Origin: an uncultured Ruminococcus sp.
GTDB lineage: Bacteria; Bacillota; Clostridia; Oscillospirales; Acutalibacteraceae
NCBI GenBank assembly: GCA_944415425.1
Contig: CALYBP010000017.1
Span: 1-35,126, forward strand
Reading direction: 5' to 3'
DNA length: 35,126 nucleotides
The notes under the pieces are model-generated. The model did no database searches and was not told where the DNA came from. It worked only from the letters and a program-made list of their open reading frames with translations. Positions 24,506-31,454 of this stretch are shown here, in pieces. The position numbers were made by a program, and so were the translations under genes. Within the stretch, counting starts at the first letter, position 1; each line of letters opens with the position of its first letter.

Positions 24506-24550
24506 GGCGGCGTTCGCTTATGCGGACGTCGCTTTGATTTTTTATTTTTA
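24506..24550 (+). terminator. Intrinsic terminator of ylxM-ffh-rpsP-khpA
   Basis: A 12-bp GC-rich stem (24506-24517 with 24522-24533, G-U pairs included) and a four-base loop are followed by a long T-rich tract. It starts 12 bp after the khpA stop. The next 120 bp up to 24670 hold no gene or clear signal. Confidence 0.9.
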
Positions 24551-24670
24551 CATTTTCGGATTTCATATAATCAAAAAAATCAAATGTCCCGATACCCGAT
24601 TCGGGCAGACAGGTTAATATATCATTAAACCTTCTTTGCATGACCGTTTTCAAGCAGTTTCCTGCAAGGT

Positions 24671-24711
24671 AAAATAAAGGCGGTTACAGCTTAAAAAGAC
24701 CTGTAACCGCC
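24671..24711 (-). terminator. Intrinsic terminator of the Crp/Fnr regulator gene
   Basis: GGCGGTTACAG (24679-24689) pairs perfectly with CTGTAACCGCC (24701-24711). On the minus strand TTTATTTT follows (complement of 24671-24678). Confidence 0.9.
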
Positions 24712-24740
24712 GTGAAATTTTGATAATTTTCAATGTATCC

Positions 24741-25412
24741 TTACACAAACCCCTGATGATTTCCGCTTACCCTGAGCAAATGAAATTTGTTTTTTCTGTA
24801 AGTAAGTATCCCCTCTTTCTGCATACGGCTGAGTTCCTTTGACAAAGCAGTACGCTCTACATTGAGATAATCAGCCATCTGCTGACGGTCAAAAGGCACG
24901 GAAAATTCCATTGACCCGCGCCTGACGGCCTCTGAAGATAAATAAGTCATAACCCTTGTCCGAATACTTTTTGATGCAATGCAGAACACCCGACCTGACC
25001 ATGCGAGATTTTTCTCCGTTGAAAGCACAAGCAGGTTGTACAGCAGTTTTCCGTACCACGATTTAGTCTGATTTTTGTCTGTCAACAGCACACCCAAGTC
25101 GGCAAACAACACAGTGCTGTCCTCAACCGCCGTAACATCAACCATTATCGGCACCCTGCAAAAGGCATAGGTTTCGGCAAATGCCTCTCCCTCTGAAATA
25201 TTGTGCAGTATCATACGGTTTCCCCAAAAATCAATATTTTCAATGTAAATTTTTCCTGAAATTAATATTCCGAAGCGCTGCGTTTTGTCACCGGTACGGA
25301 ATAAAACACTTCCTTTCTTATATTCAGCCTCATGAATACCGCCGCACAGCGTAAGGTCTTTAAATTCACCGTCTGTTATTTTGTCAAAAACAGGATGATT
25401 TATAGGAAACAT
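24741..25412 (-). CDS. Crp/Fnr-family transcriptional regulator
   Basis: The 223-residue protein has an N-terminal cyclic-nucleotide-binding-like beta barrel (about 15-110, with GILISGKIYIENIDFWGNR) and a long dimerisation helix. A C-terminal winged helix-turn-helix follows (FDRQQMADYLNVERTALSKE, about 174-193). The barrel lacks the Arg-Ser/Thr pair expected for cAMP binding, and the Fnr-type N-terminal cysteine cluster is absent, so the signal is unknown. AAGGAG precedes the ATG. It is divergent to a ferredoxin-cupin pair, its likely target, and has its own terminator. Confidence 0.88.
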   Translation of the reverse strand: MFPINHPVFDKITDGEFKDLTLCGGIHEAEYKKGSVLFRTGDKTQRFGILISGKIYIENIDFWGNRMILHNISEGEAFAETYAFCRVPIMVDVTAVEDSTVLFADLGVLLTDKNQTKSWYGKLLYNLLVLSTEKNLAWSGRVFCIASKSIRTRVMTYLSSEAVRRGSMEFSVPFDRQQMADYLNVERTALSKELSRMQKEGILTYRKNKFHLLRVSGNHQGFV

Positions 25413-25429
25413 AAAAAACTCCTTTTCGT

Positions 25430-25469
25430 TGTTTTAACCACATACTTATCATTTTTATTGTACTATAAT
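25430..25469 (+). promoter_or_regulatory. Promoter of the ferredoxin-cupin pair with a candidate Crp/Fnr operator
   Basis: A perfect TATAAT lies at 25464-25469, but the -35 position reads CATACT, unlike consensus. TGTTTTAACCACA (25430-25442) is an imperfect palindrome of the type TGT-N7-ACA, centred about 40 bp before the expected start. That is the spacing of class II Crp/Fnr activated promoters. The operator assignment is inference. Confidence 0.5.
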
Positions 25470-25499
25470 AAAGCCAATAAAACAAGGAGGCATAATCAA

Positions 25500-26192
25500 A
25501 TGATTAGAAGAATTATTCAGATAGACGAAGAAAAATGCAACGGCTGCGGCGCATGCGCAGACGCCTGTCACGAGGGCGCAATAGGAATGGTAAACGGAAA
25601 AGCAAAATTGCTTCGTGACGATTACTGCGACGGTTTGGGCGACTGTCTTCCCACCTGCCCAACAGGTGCAATCAGCTTTGTTGAGCGTGAGGCGATGCCG
25701 TATGACGAACAGGCGGTAATGGAAAATCAAAAAAGCAAAGCCAAAGCTCACGGCTGTCCGGGAAGCCGAATAAGGCAGTTCAGCCGTGCCGTAGAAATCC
25801 CGCAGACCGAATCCGCACCGTCCGAATCACAGCTTGGACAATGGCCGTGTCAAATCAAGCTTGTACCTGTAAACGCACCGTATTTTGACGGGGCAAAGCT
25901 TTTAATTGCGGCAGACTGCACGGCATACGCCTATGCTAATATGCACAAAAAATTTATGTGCGGAAAAATAACGCTCATAGGTTGTCCTAAGCTTGACAGC
26001 ATTGATTACAGCGAAAAATTAACACAAATCATTCAAAACAACGATATAAAAAGCGTGCAAATTGTAAAAATGGAGGTTCCGTGCTGTACGGGTCTTGAAA
26101 TTGCGGCTAAAAAAGCGCTTAAAAACAGCGGAAAATTCATTCCGTGGCAGGTAGTCACCGTTACGGTTGACGGTAAAATATCGGATAATTAA
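25500..26192 (+). CDS. 4Fe-4S ferredoxin-type protein with C-terminal extension
   Basis: The 230-residue protein starts MIRRIIQIDEEKCNGCGACA, after AAGGAGG. The first iron-sulphur motif is C13, C16, C19 and C23. The second is compressed to CDGLGDCLPTCP (C43, C49, C53), as in related clostridial proteins. The C-terminal 140 residues contain LLIAADCTAYAYANMH, LIGCPKLDS and VPCCTGLEI, suggesting further metal or redox sites. It likely carries electrons or senses redox state in the cytoplasm, and the partner is unknown. The frame is open to 25332 but lacks a start signal there. The cupin gene follows after 40 bp. Confidence 0.85.
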   Translation: MIRRIIQIDEEKCNGCGACADACHEGAIGMVNGKAKLLRDDYCDGLGDCLPTCPTGAISFVEREAMPYDEQAVMENQKSKAKAHGCPGSRIRQFSRAVEIPQTESAPSESQLGQWPCQIKLVPVNAPYFDGAKLLIAADCTAYAYANMHKKFMCGKITLIGCPKLDSIDYSEKLTQIIQNNDIKSVQIVKMEVPCCTGLEIAAKKALKNSGKFIPWQVVTVTVDGKISDN

Positions 26193-26232
26193 AATTCTGT
26201 TCGATTATAATAAAATATACAGAGGTGCAATT

Positions 26233-26565
26233 ATGAGTATTAAAATAAAAAACATAAATCACGGAGAAGTTCTTCCGCTGAAAAATCAAATAGCATATCA
26301 GGAGGGGCAGGTAGTCAGTAAAACGCTTGCTCAAAACGATGCGGTAAGCGTCACGCTGTTTTCCTTTTCAAAGGGCGAGGAAATCAGCACCCACAAGTCA
26401 GACGGCGACGCCTTTGTCACCTGCCTTGACGGTGTCGGAAAGATCACCATAGACGGCGCAGAGTATCTGCTGCACCAGGGCGAATCCATTGTTATGCCCG
26501 CAGGACACCCTCATGCGGTTTACGGCGAAGAAAATTTCAAAATGCTTCTTGTCGTTATATTTTAA
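26233..26565 (+). CDS. Small cupin-domain protein
   Basis: The 110-residue single beta-barrel protein has a cupin motif 1 (ISTHKSDGDAFVTCLDGVG) and a motif 2 (ESIVMPAGHPHAV). These supply the usual metal-binding histidines. AGAGGTG precedes the ATG at 26233, and the longer frame from 26167 has none. Small cupins of this kind lie beside Crp/Fnr regulators and ferredoxins in many Clostridia, often with hybrid-cluster or nitrosative stress genes, though none is visible here. The ligand and reaction are unknown. No terminator is visible before the IS element at 26593. Confidence 0.85.
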   Translation: MSIKIKNINHGEVLPLKNQIAYQEGQVVSKTLAQNDAVSVTLFSFSKGEEISTHKSDGDAFVTCLDGVGKITIDGAEYLLHQGESIVMPAGHPHAVYGEENFKMLLVVIF

Positions 26566-26621
26566 TTTTACCCCACGCTTTCAGGGATTATATGTAGGTT
26601 TGTCAATGATGTGTTACAAAA

Positions 26622-27560
26622 TTAGAAGACTTCACCGTTGGACAAAAAGGCATTAATAAAGTCAGCGGGAGATTTCCAATTTAAAGGACGAATAGGAAAA
26701 ATATTGTAATTTCTGCTGTGAACAGCTAATTGCTTTTTAAAATCGTCAAAAGAGTAAAACTTATGAGTGGCATAGAAATATTCATTATCTTTTCTATGGC
26801 TTCTCTCAACCTTACCATTGTGTCTTGGAGTATACGGACGTATGATTTTATGCTCAATACCATAATGCTTAAGACGAGCTTCAAAGAGAGTTTCCGTTCT
26901 TTTTTCAGAAGAACAAAGACGCTTGGTAAACTCCATGCCATTGTCAGTCTGAATACAGTGTATGGGAAACTTAAAAGCCTTAACAAGTTGGTCAATAAAC
27001 TGAGCAGAAGAAAGAGAACTATGGTCTTTAAAAGCTGCCAAATAGCGAAAACGAGAATATTCATCAATAGCTGTATATTGGTAATATTTCTCACCCTGAG
27101 CATCACCGACAATGCAGGAAGCAGGAACAAATTTAACATCAACCTGTACTCTTTGACCGGGAAAAGACATTTTTTCATAGGGTTTTGGGATATATTTAGG
27201 ATTTTTAGGTTTTACAGCCATTTGTCCTTGCTTTCTTAAAACACGGTAAAGTCCTGTAATAGAACGAGTGTATCCTCGTTGTCGAAGCTTCACCCAGAAC
27301 ACAACCAAGCCTGCGTTTGGGTTTCTTTTTCGCATATCAGCTATCAGTTTTAACTCTGACTCAGTATGTTGATTTGGATGGCTGTGAGGTCTGTGTGATT
27401 TATCGGCTAACGATTTTAGAGTTCCGTCATATCTTTTAAGCCAACGATAGATATATTGACGGTTGGTTTTGTATCTGATAGCAGCTTTTGTTACTCCATA
27501 TTTCTGAGAATATTTAATTAGGGCTTGACGATACAGTATGTTTTGTGTTACAGTTTTCAT
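26622..27560 (-). CDS. IS481-type DDE transposase
   Basis: The 312-residue protein has an N-terminal helix-turn-helix (YGVTKAAIRYKTNRQYIYRW) and a rve-type DDE catalytic core. The first Asp is in RVQVDVKFVP, the second in IQTDNGMEFT and the Glu in RHNGKVERSHRKDNE. The single-ORF layout without frameshift and the short HTH favour IS481 over IS3. It is intact, and the start at 27560 sits directly against a hairpin at 27561-27630. It cuts and pastes its own element. Confidence 0.9.
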   Translation of the reverse strand: MKTVTQNILYRQALIKYSQKYGVTKAAIRYKTNRQYIYRWLKRYDGTLKSLADKSHRPHSHPNQHTESELKLIADMRKRNPNAGLVVFWVKLRQRGYTRSITGLYRVLRKQGQMAVKPKNPKYIPKPYEKMSFPGQRVQVDVKFVPASCIVGDAQGEKYYQYTAIDEYSRFRYLAAFKDHSSLSSAQFIDQLVKAFKFPIHCIQTDNGMEFTKRLCSSEKRTETLFEARLKHYGIEHKIIRPYTPRHNGKVERSHRKDNEYFYATHKFYSFDDFKKQLAVHSRNYNIFPIRPLNWKSPADFINAFLSNGEVF

Positions 27561-27630
27561 GACGAATAGGTTACCTGCCTTTCAGTTGTGGTGTCGCAAC
27601 TTAACTGTATCACAGGTTTTCCTATTCGTC
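27561..27630. repeat. Inverted repeat directly before the transposase start
   Basis: GACGAATAGG (27561-27570) and CCTATTCGTC (27621-27630) are perfect 10-bp inverted copies, with further pairing of CCTG and CAGG inside. A message that enters from outside the element would fold here and hide the transposase start region, a known way for insertion sequences to avoid activation by neighbouring transcription. Confidence 0.6.
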
Positions 27631-27701
27631 ACTCTTTTTTTCTTAATGTAACACATCTATTGTAATCCTACAAACATTGACTCAAATGTTTTTAAATACG
27701 C

Positions 27702-27730
27702 TTGACAATCATATTAAAAAATATTAAAAT
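27702..27730 (+). promoter_or_regulatory. Orphan promoter-like sequence
   Basis: TTGACA, a 17-bp spacer and TAAAAT face the tRNA region. The 559-bp stretch between the IS and the tRNA (27673-28231) has no convincing gene. It holds this promoter, a terminator-like hairpin at 27871, the tRNA fragment at 28032 and the inverted repeat at 28201. The transcript might be a small RNA or a relic of an earlier tRNA unit. Confidence 0.4.
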
Positions 27731-27870
27731 ATACAGGTAACGTCAATAAATAAACGTTTCATTTCAACTGTATTTTTTCTCAAATATCACTTTTGCTCAT
27801 ATGTTTGTTTAATAAAACATTTGTCTTTTATAGCTGTTATTTTTTATATGTCAAAGTGATTATAATGTAA

Positions 27871-27905
27871 CTGACTCGAAAATTTTCGAAAAAGTGTCAG
27901 TTTTG
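27871..27905 (+). terminator. Terminator-like hairpin in the gene-free stretch
   Basis: CTGAC (27871-27875) pairs with GTCAG (27896-27900), with an internal CGAAAATTTTCG palindrome, and TTTTG follows. With the promoter at 27702 it would define a transcript of about 165 nt. Confidence 0.4.
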
Positions 27906-28031
27906 TCCGCTAAGAATCCAGTGTTTCTGCGGGCTCCCGCAGTTCGAAAAACCGAATATTTTGCAGTTCTTTCCGTCAGTTCTTTCCAAAAGTTTTTTCT
28001 TCGCAAAAAACATCAGGAAAATGGCGGGCTG

Positions 28032-28080
28032 ACATATACGGAAGCGTATCGAAGTGGTCATAACGGGCCTGACTCGAAAT
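28032..28080 (+). pseudogene. Truncated serine tRNA copy (5' flank and 5' half)
   Basis: This segment matches the 5' flank, acceptor 5' strand, D-arm and anticodon loop of the intact tRNA-Ser at 28232, with only a few differences. GGAAGCG stands for GGAGACG, and one C replaces a G before the anticodon stem. The match stops right after CTGACTCGAAAT in the anticodon loop, and the following sequence is unrelated. It cannot form a tRNA. Confidence 0.8.
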
Positions 28081-28200
28081 GTTGCGCTGTTTTGAGAAGT
28101 CAAAGCTTCACCAAGCCTTTAACAATGCGGGTTTACGGCATATTAACAGCTTTGAGACACGCTGAGTTCTAATGAAAATTCTAATAAAATTAAATAATGC

Positions 28201-28225
28201 GTTAACCTCGCGAATGCGAGTTAAC
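28201..28225. repeat. Inverted repeat just upstream of tRNA-Ser
   Basis: GTTAACCTCGC and GCGAGTTAAC pair around a GAAT loop with one bulged base, six bases before the tRNA 5' end region begins. There is no T-run. It could be a processing signal or a protein-binding site. Confidence 0.5.
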
Positions 28226-28231
28226 ATATAC

Positions 28232-28320
28232 GGAGACGTATCGAAGTGGTCATAACGGGGCTGACTCGAAATCAGTTTGCCGGCAACGGCACGCGAGTTC
28301 GAATCTCGCCGTCTCCGCCA
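28232..28320 (+). tRNA. tRNA-Ser (anticodon CGA)
   Basis: An 89-nt gene has acceptor stem GGAGACG/CGTCTCC, discriminator G and encoded CCA. The anticodon stem GCTGA/TCAGT encloses loop CTCGAAA, so the anticodon is CGA and reads UCG. The long variable arm and GTTCGAATC T-loop are typical of serine tRNAs. Its 3' end is a likely integration site of the element that follows. Confidence 0.95.
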
Positions 28321-28340
28321 GAAATGCGGCTTAGACCGCA

Positions 28341-28375
28341 AAAAAGCCGCAAGGAAATTTCCTTGCGGCTTTTTT
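28341..28375 (+). terminator. tRNA-Ser terminator, perfect palindrome
   Basis: AAAAAGCCGCAAGGAAA is followed at once by its exact complement, ending in a T-run. It works in principle in both directions. It ends only eight bases before the ribosome binding site of the next gene. Confidence 0.9.
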
Positions 28376-28396
28376 CATTACATAAGGAGGAATAAA

Positions 28397-29236
28397 ATGT
28401 CTTTTAAAAACGATATACCAAATTATAAATCTTACAGTGAAGAAAAATATCATATGCAAACAGTACCGAGTACTGTATGGTCTGAGTTAGAGGGTTTGAT
28501 AAGAAGATATTCTAACAATGCTTCTACACTAAAAGGATATTTAAATCGCTTCTCTGAAATTATACCTTGCGAGCCAACAACAAATTGGGGATGGGATTTT
28601 TTAGCCAATGATATTAGCAATTTTGTTTATGCTATAAAAAGAAAAGTAGCTAACGGTCGCTTTGATGTATTTATGGATTGCATGGCGGTATTAGTTGATG
28701 GTGTTTTAGGTAGAGATGAAGAAATTAATGAGTTTTTTGAAGAACACAGAATTGGATATTATTGTTTTATAGATACTTTTAATTTTCGTGTACATTGGTG
28801 TGTAAAGGATGATTCTGACATAGTAGATGAAATGTCGGCAACAAAGATCATGGTGAAATCTGCTTCTCAACAAGCTTATGATGAATTTGAAAATGCTATC
28901 AAATCATTAGAGAATTCAAAAAATGAGCGTTCAAGAAAAGACGCTGTCAGAAGTTGTGTAAGTGCAATGGAGGCAGTAATAAAAGCTTACGGAAATGATG
29001 ACGAAATCGGAAATGCCACTAAAATCCTACGGGCTGAAAAAGTGTGGGGGCTCGAAGATATAGTCAAGGAAGGACATTCCATTTTTAATACCATGCATCG
29101 TCTTTATCCCGATTTGAGACATGGTTCAACAGAAATTAGCACAATGTCGATTGAAGAAGCAGAATATTGGATTGGAAGAATTTCAAATTATCTAAAATAT
29201 ATGAAAAAAATGGCCAATAAAAATGGTCGTGATTAA
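28397..29236 (+). CDS. HEPN/abortive-infection (Abi-C-like) protein, putative
   Basis: This 279-residue soluble protein has no signal peptide or membrane helix. The N-terminal 160 residues are unrecognised. The C-terminal third (about 175-272) resembles abortive-infection C-terminal HEPN domains. It has a SCVSAMEAVIKAYG helix, a central variable stretch, DLRHGSTEIS (RHG at 241-243) and a final helix EAEYWIGRISNYLKYM. HEPN domains are often toxic RNases in phage defence, though the strict R-x4-6-H motif is not clear here, so activity is uncertain. AAGGAGG precedes the ATG at 28397. A longer frame begins inside the tRNA and is rejected. The gene is AT-rich compared with its neighbours and is probably cargo. 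Confidence 0.55.
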   Translation: MSFKNDIPNYKSYSEEKYHMQTVPSTVWSELEGLIRRYSNNASTLKGYLNRFSEIIPCEPTTNWGWDFLANDISNFVYAIKRKVANGRFDVFMDCMAVLVDGVLGRDEEINEFFEEHRIGYYCFIDTFNFRVHWCVKDDSDIVDEMSATKIMVKSASQQAYDEFENAIKSLENSKNERSRKDAVRSCVSAMEAVIKAYGNDDEIGNATKILRAEKVWGLEDIVKEGHSIFNTMHRLYPDLRHGSTEISTMSIEEAEYWIGRISNYLKYMKKMANKNGRD

Positions 29237-29247
29237 AACAAAAATAG

Positions 29248-29450
29248 CTACCCCGCTGAGAAAATCGGTGGGCATTCTGTTATAGTAAGGGAGTAAAAAT
29301 CGATTTCCTGTATGATAAAAATCTTTTTATCCTTAACGTATCCTTGCATCTTGAATATATCCAATTGCTTCGATGTCATTGCAATAGGTATATCCGAGGT
29401 AGGATTTGTGTAGGTCATCTCTGCCAAGGGCAACGAGCATTTGCTATGGA
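29248..29450 (-). pseudogene. Possible frameshifted 3' remnant of the preceding small gene
   Basis: A frame out of phase with the small gene at 29444-29617 continues to 29248 with protein-like content, including LPLAEMTYTNPTSDIPIAM, TSKQLDIFKMQGYVKDKK and FIIQEIDFYS. A single-base change near 29444-29480 would join the two into one protein of about 120 residues. No homologue is recognised, so this is a suggestion from composition and layout. The adjoining gap to the HEPN gene is only 11 bp. Confidence 0.35.
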
Positions 29451-29617
29451 TATGGATTGCAACCGCTGTCCTCAGTTTCGGTGCAGCGCTCTTTAAGATA
29501 CATATACAGTTTATATAAATAATTTCTGTATTCACCTATGATAAGACCGTCTCGCTGTTTGCGGAGATAATCAAGTTTTTCGGCTATCTGTTCTTGTGTC
29601 AGAATTTTTTTAATCAA
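29444..29617 (-). CDS. Small helical protein of the mobile element, unknown
   Basis: This 57-residue protein uses a TTG start at 29617 behind AGAGGTG (an in-frame GTG at 29626 is part of that site). It is charged and helical: MIKKILTQEQIAEKLDYL, followed by RKQRDGLIIGEYRNYLYK. It ends KERCTETEDSGCNPYP. It follows the HTH gene at 29655 by about 37 bp. No family is recognised, and it may be the front part of a frameshifted longer gene. Confidence 0.45.
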   Translation of the reverse strand: MIKKILTQEQIAEKLDYLRKQRDGLIIGEYRNYLYKLYMYLKERCTETEDSGCNPYP

Positions 29618-29654
29618 AGTTTTCACCTCTTTTCATTCTTCTTTTGCATCGCCG

Positions 29655-30212
29655 TTACTCGTTTTCACGCTCTCGCCGTTGCTTATATTTGAATTCTCGG
29701 ATGAGTTCTTTATATCTGTCGGTGCGTGGATTGGATAATTTTTGCGGCGATGCCATATAGCATATAAATTCTTCCTTCACACAGTATTGAGTGCTGCCGA
29801 TTTTTATACCGTGCAGTGCTTTTTCTTTGATCAGTTTATGAATCCGCTGAGGAGCGAATCCTGTAAGAGATGCTGCCGTTTGTGTGGGCAGCGCATCAGG
29901 AAACTCTGCCCATTCTTTTTCAAGCCACAGTCGGAAGGCTTTGCTGTTTTCCGCAGTCGGCTCTAAGATACGGCGCGGGTGGTGCTCGGTACGATTTGAA
30001 AATTTGCCGACAAGCTCTGCTAAAAAGCCGTCCTCTGTTTCCATACGGTACTTAAATTTTTCTGCCTCTTCTCTGCTCACACGGTACTTATGCGTCGCAT
30101 GTCCTGTGTTTTCATGCGGAATATAATCATGATCCATCAGATATTTCATCTTCCGGGTAGAGATGTGCAGATACTGCCGCAGTTCGCTCCCGCTCATAAA
30201 ATCTTTTTCCAT
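29655..30212 (-). CDS. Helix-turn-helix DNA-binding protein of the mobile element
   Basis: The protein has 185 residues with two excisionase/MerR-like HTH segments. One is at the N-terminus (MSGSELRQYLHISTRKMKYL, then MDHDYIPHE) and one is near residues 108-150 (TQTAASLTGFAPQRIHKLIK, then GIKIGSTQYCVKEEF). The C-terminus is very basic. AAGGAG precedes the ATG. It lies 45 bp downstream of the integrase gene and probably assists recombination or controls the element, but no specific role can be read. Confidence 0.7.
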   Translation of the reverse strand: MEKDFMSGSELRQYLHISTRKMKYLMDHDYIPHENTGHATHKYRVSREEAEKFKYRMETEDGFLAELVGKFSNRTEHHPRRILEPTAENSKAFRLWLEKEWAEFPDALPTQTAASLTGFAPQRIHKLIKEKALHGIKIGSTQYCVKEEFICYMASPQKLSNPRTDRYKELIREFKYKQRRERENE

Positions 30213-30257
30213 ATTGCACTCCTTATGTAACAGGCACTCCGCAGAGTGCCTTTATTT

Positions 30258-31454
30258 TTATTCTTTTCCCATATTCAGAATGTCCGTCATAATATCCGCG
30301 CTCGCCTGTTTGCTCGCTTTATCCAAGTGCGCATAGATATTGCTGGTGGTGGCAAGGTCAGAGTGTCCGAGGAAGTTTGACACATTGATCAGCGGCACGT
30401 TCTGGCTGATGAGAAGGCTCGCAAAAGTGTGTCTTAGGTCATGAAAGCGTATATGCCGCAGACCGTATTTCTTTAACAGGTCATTGAAGTGCTGTGTCAC
30501 ATAGCTCGGCCGTATCAGCTCGCCCAGTTCATTGACGCAGACGAAGTCGTCATATTTCCGGTTGTAACTTCCCTTGAACAGCCTGCGGTACATGTTCTGT
30601 TTTTCCTTTTCTTCCGTCAGCATCTCATACACCGGGTCGGGCAGAGGCAGTGTACGCCTGCTGGACTTGTTTTTCATTTCCTCTTCGGGCCGGACGATAA
30701 CCTTGCCGTTTTCTTTGTACTCGACGATTTTGGTATCCAGAAGCACGGTCTTCTTCTCCCAGTCGATCCGCGACCAGCGAATCCCCAGTGCTTCGCTCCG
30801 GCGCAGTCCCATACCGCCTGCAAGAAGAATTGCCGGATAGATCACATCCGTCCGCGTCAGTTCCAGCAGAGTTACAAGCTCCTCCTTGCTGTAATTTGCG
30901 CCGTGGAATTTGTTTTTCTTCGGACGGTCAATTCGGTCAAAGGGATTGACATCGATCATTCCGTCCTTGAACGCCTGCTTGAATGCGCGGTGCAGAATGG
31001 CGTGATAGTGGATCACCGTGTTGGAAACCACACCGTCTGCATAGAGCGTTTCATAAAAATCTTCTACATCTTTCACGGTGATGTTTCCGACTGTCAGATG
31101 GCTTCGGGCAGAAAAATACCGCCGAATCTTACCGTAAATCATGGAATGGTAACTTTCGACGGTGTTCTTCTGCAGATTCTGCTGTATCTTTTTGAGGTAG
31201 CCGCACATATATTCAAAGATCGGAATATCTGACGGCGGACGGTTTCCCCGGGCAAGCCTTTCGGCGTATTCCTCCTCAAACTGTTTGACTACCTCGCGGA
31301 AGGCTTTGTTTACTTTGGATTTATTGCTTCCCTCGGGCAGTCCCAGAGAGCGCCAGACCGGTTTGCTTTTTCCGTTTTCTTTCGTTTGGATCACGGCGTA
31401 GAGCCGTCCTTTTTTAGGCTGTACGCTTGCAGGAAGGGTGTTTGATGCTGCCAT
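30258..31454 (-). CDS. int: Tyrosine-type site-specific integrase
   Basis: The 398-residue recombinase has an N-terminal arm-binding region (Arm-DNA type, about 1-60) and a SAM-like core-binding domain (DIPIFEYMCGYLKKI on). The catalytic domain holds Arg218 in GLRRSEALGIRW, Lys263 in MKNKSSRR, HDLRH (His338 and Arg341), His364 in FLGHSD and Tyr374 in SNIYAHL. All residues needed for catalysis are present. The start at 31454 follows AAGGAG, and the frame open to 31529 lies within xis. It overlaps xis by 41 bp. It would insert the element at an att site, presumably in tRNA-Ser. Confidence 0.95.
   Translation of the reverse strand: MAASNTLPASVQPKKGRLYAVIQTKENGKSKPVWRSLGLPEGSNKSKVNKAFREVVKQFEEEYAERLARGNRPPSDIPIFEYMCGYLKKIQQNLQKNTVESYHSMIYGKIRRYFSARSHLTVGNITVKDVEDFYETLYADGVVSNTVIHYHAILHRAFKQAFKDGMIDVNPFDRIDRPKKNKFHGANYSKEELVTLLELTRTDVIYPAILLAGGMGLRRSEALGIRWSRIDWEKKTVLLDTKIVEYKENGKVIVRPEEEMKNKSSRRTLPLPDPVYEMLTEEKEKQNMYRRLFKGSYNRKYDDFVCVNELGELIRPSYVTQHFNDLLKKYGLRHIRFHDLRHTFASLLISQNVPLINVSNFLGHSDLATTSNIYAHLDKASKQASADIMTDILNMGKE

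Larger units (their letters stand above)
26593..27672 (-). mobile_element. IS481-like insertion sequence, complete
   Basis: A 1080-bp element is bounded by 26-bp terminal inverted repeats (26593-26618 and 27647-27672) that match at 20 positions. They begin TGTAGG and share GATGTGTTACA. It carries one transposase gene. No matching target duplication is visible next to the ends, as the flanks read TATA and AACA. It sits between the cupin gene and the serine tRNA region. Confidence 0.85.

Noticed and set aside
26585..27680. Target site duplication around the IS481-like element
   Set aside because: The bases next to the two ends do not match at any short length that was compared.
27894..28172. 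A 92-codon open frame between the IS and the tRNA
   Set aside because: It runs through the truncated tRNA copy, lacks a ribosome binding site and has no protein-like pattern.
28277..28396. Longer start for the HEPN-like gene inside tRNA-Ser
   Set aside because: The extra codons are the tRNA and its terminator. A strong AAGGAGG lies before the ATG at 28397.
30489..31232. A 247-codon open frame antisense to the integrase
   Set aside because: It has no start signal or recognisable domain, while the opposite strand has all catalytic residues of a tyrosine recombinase.
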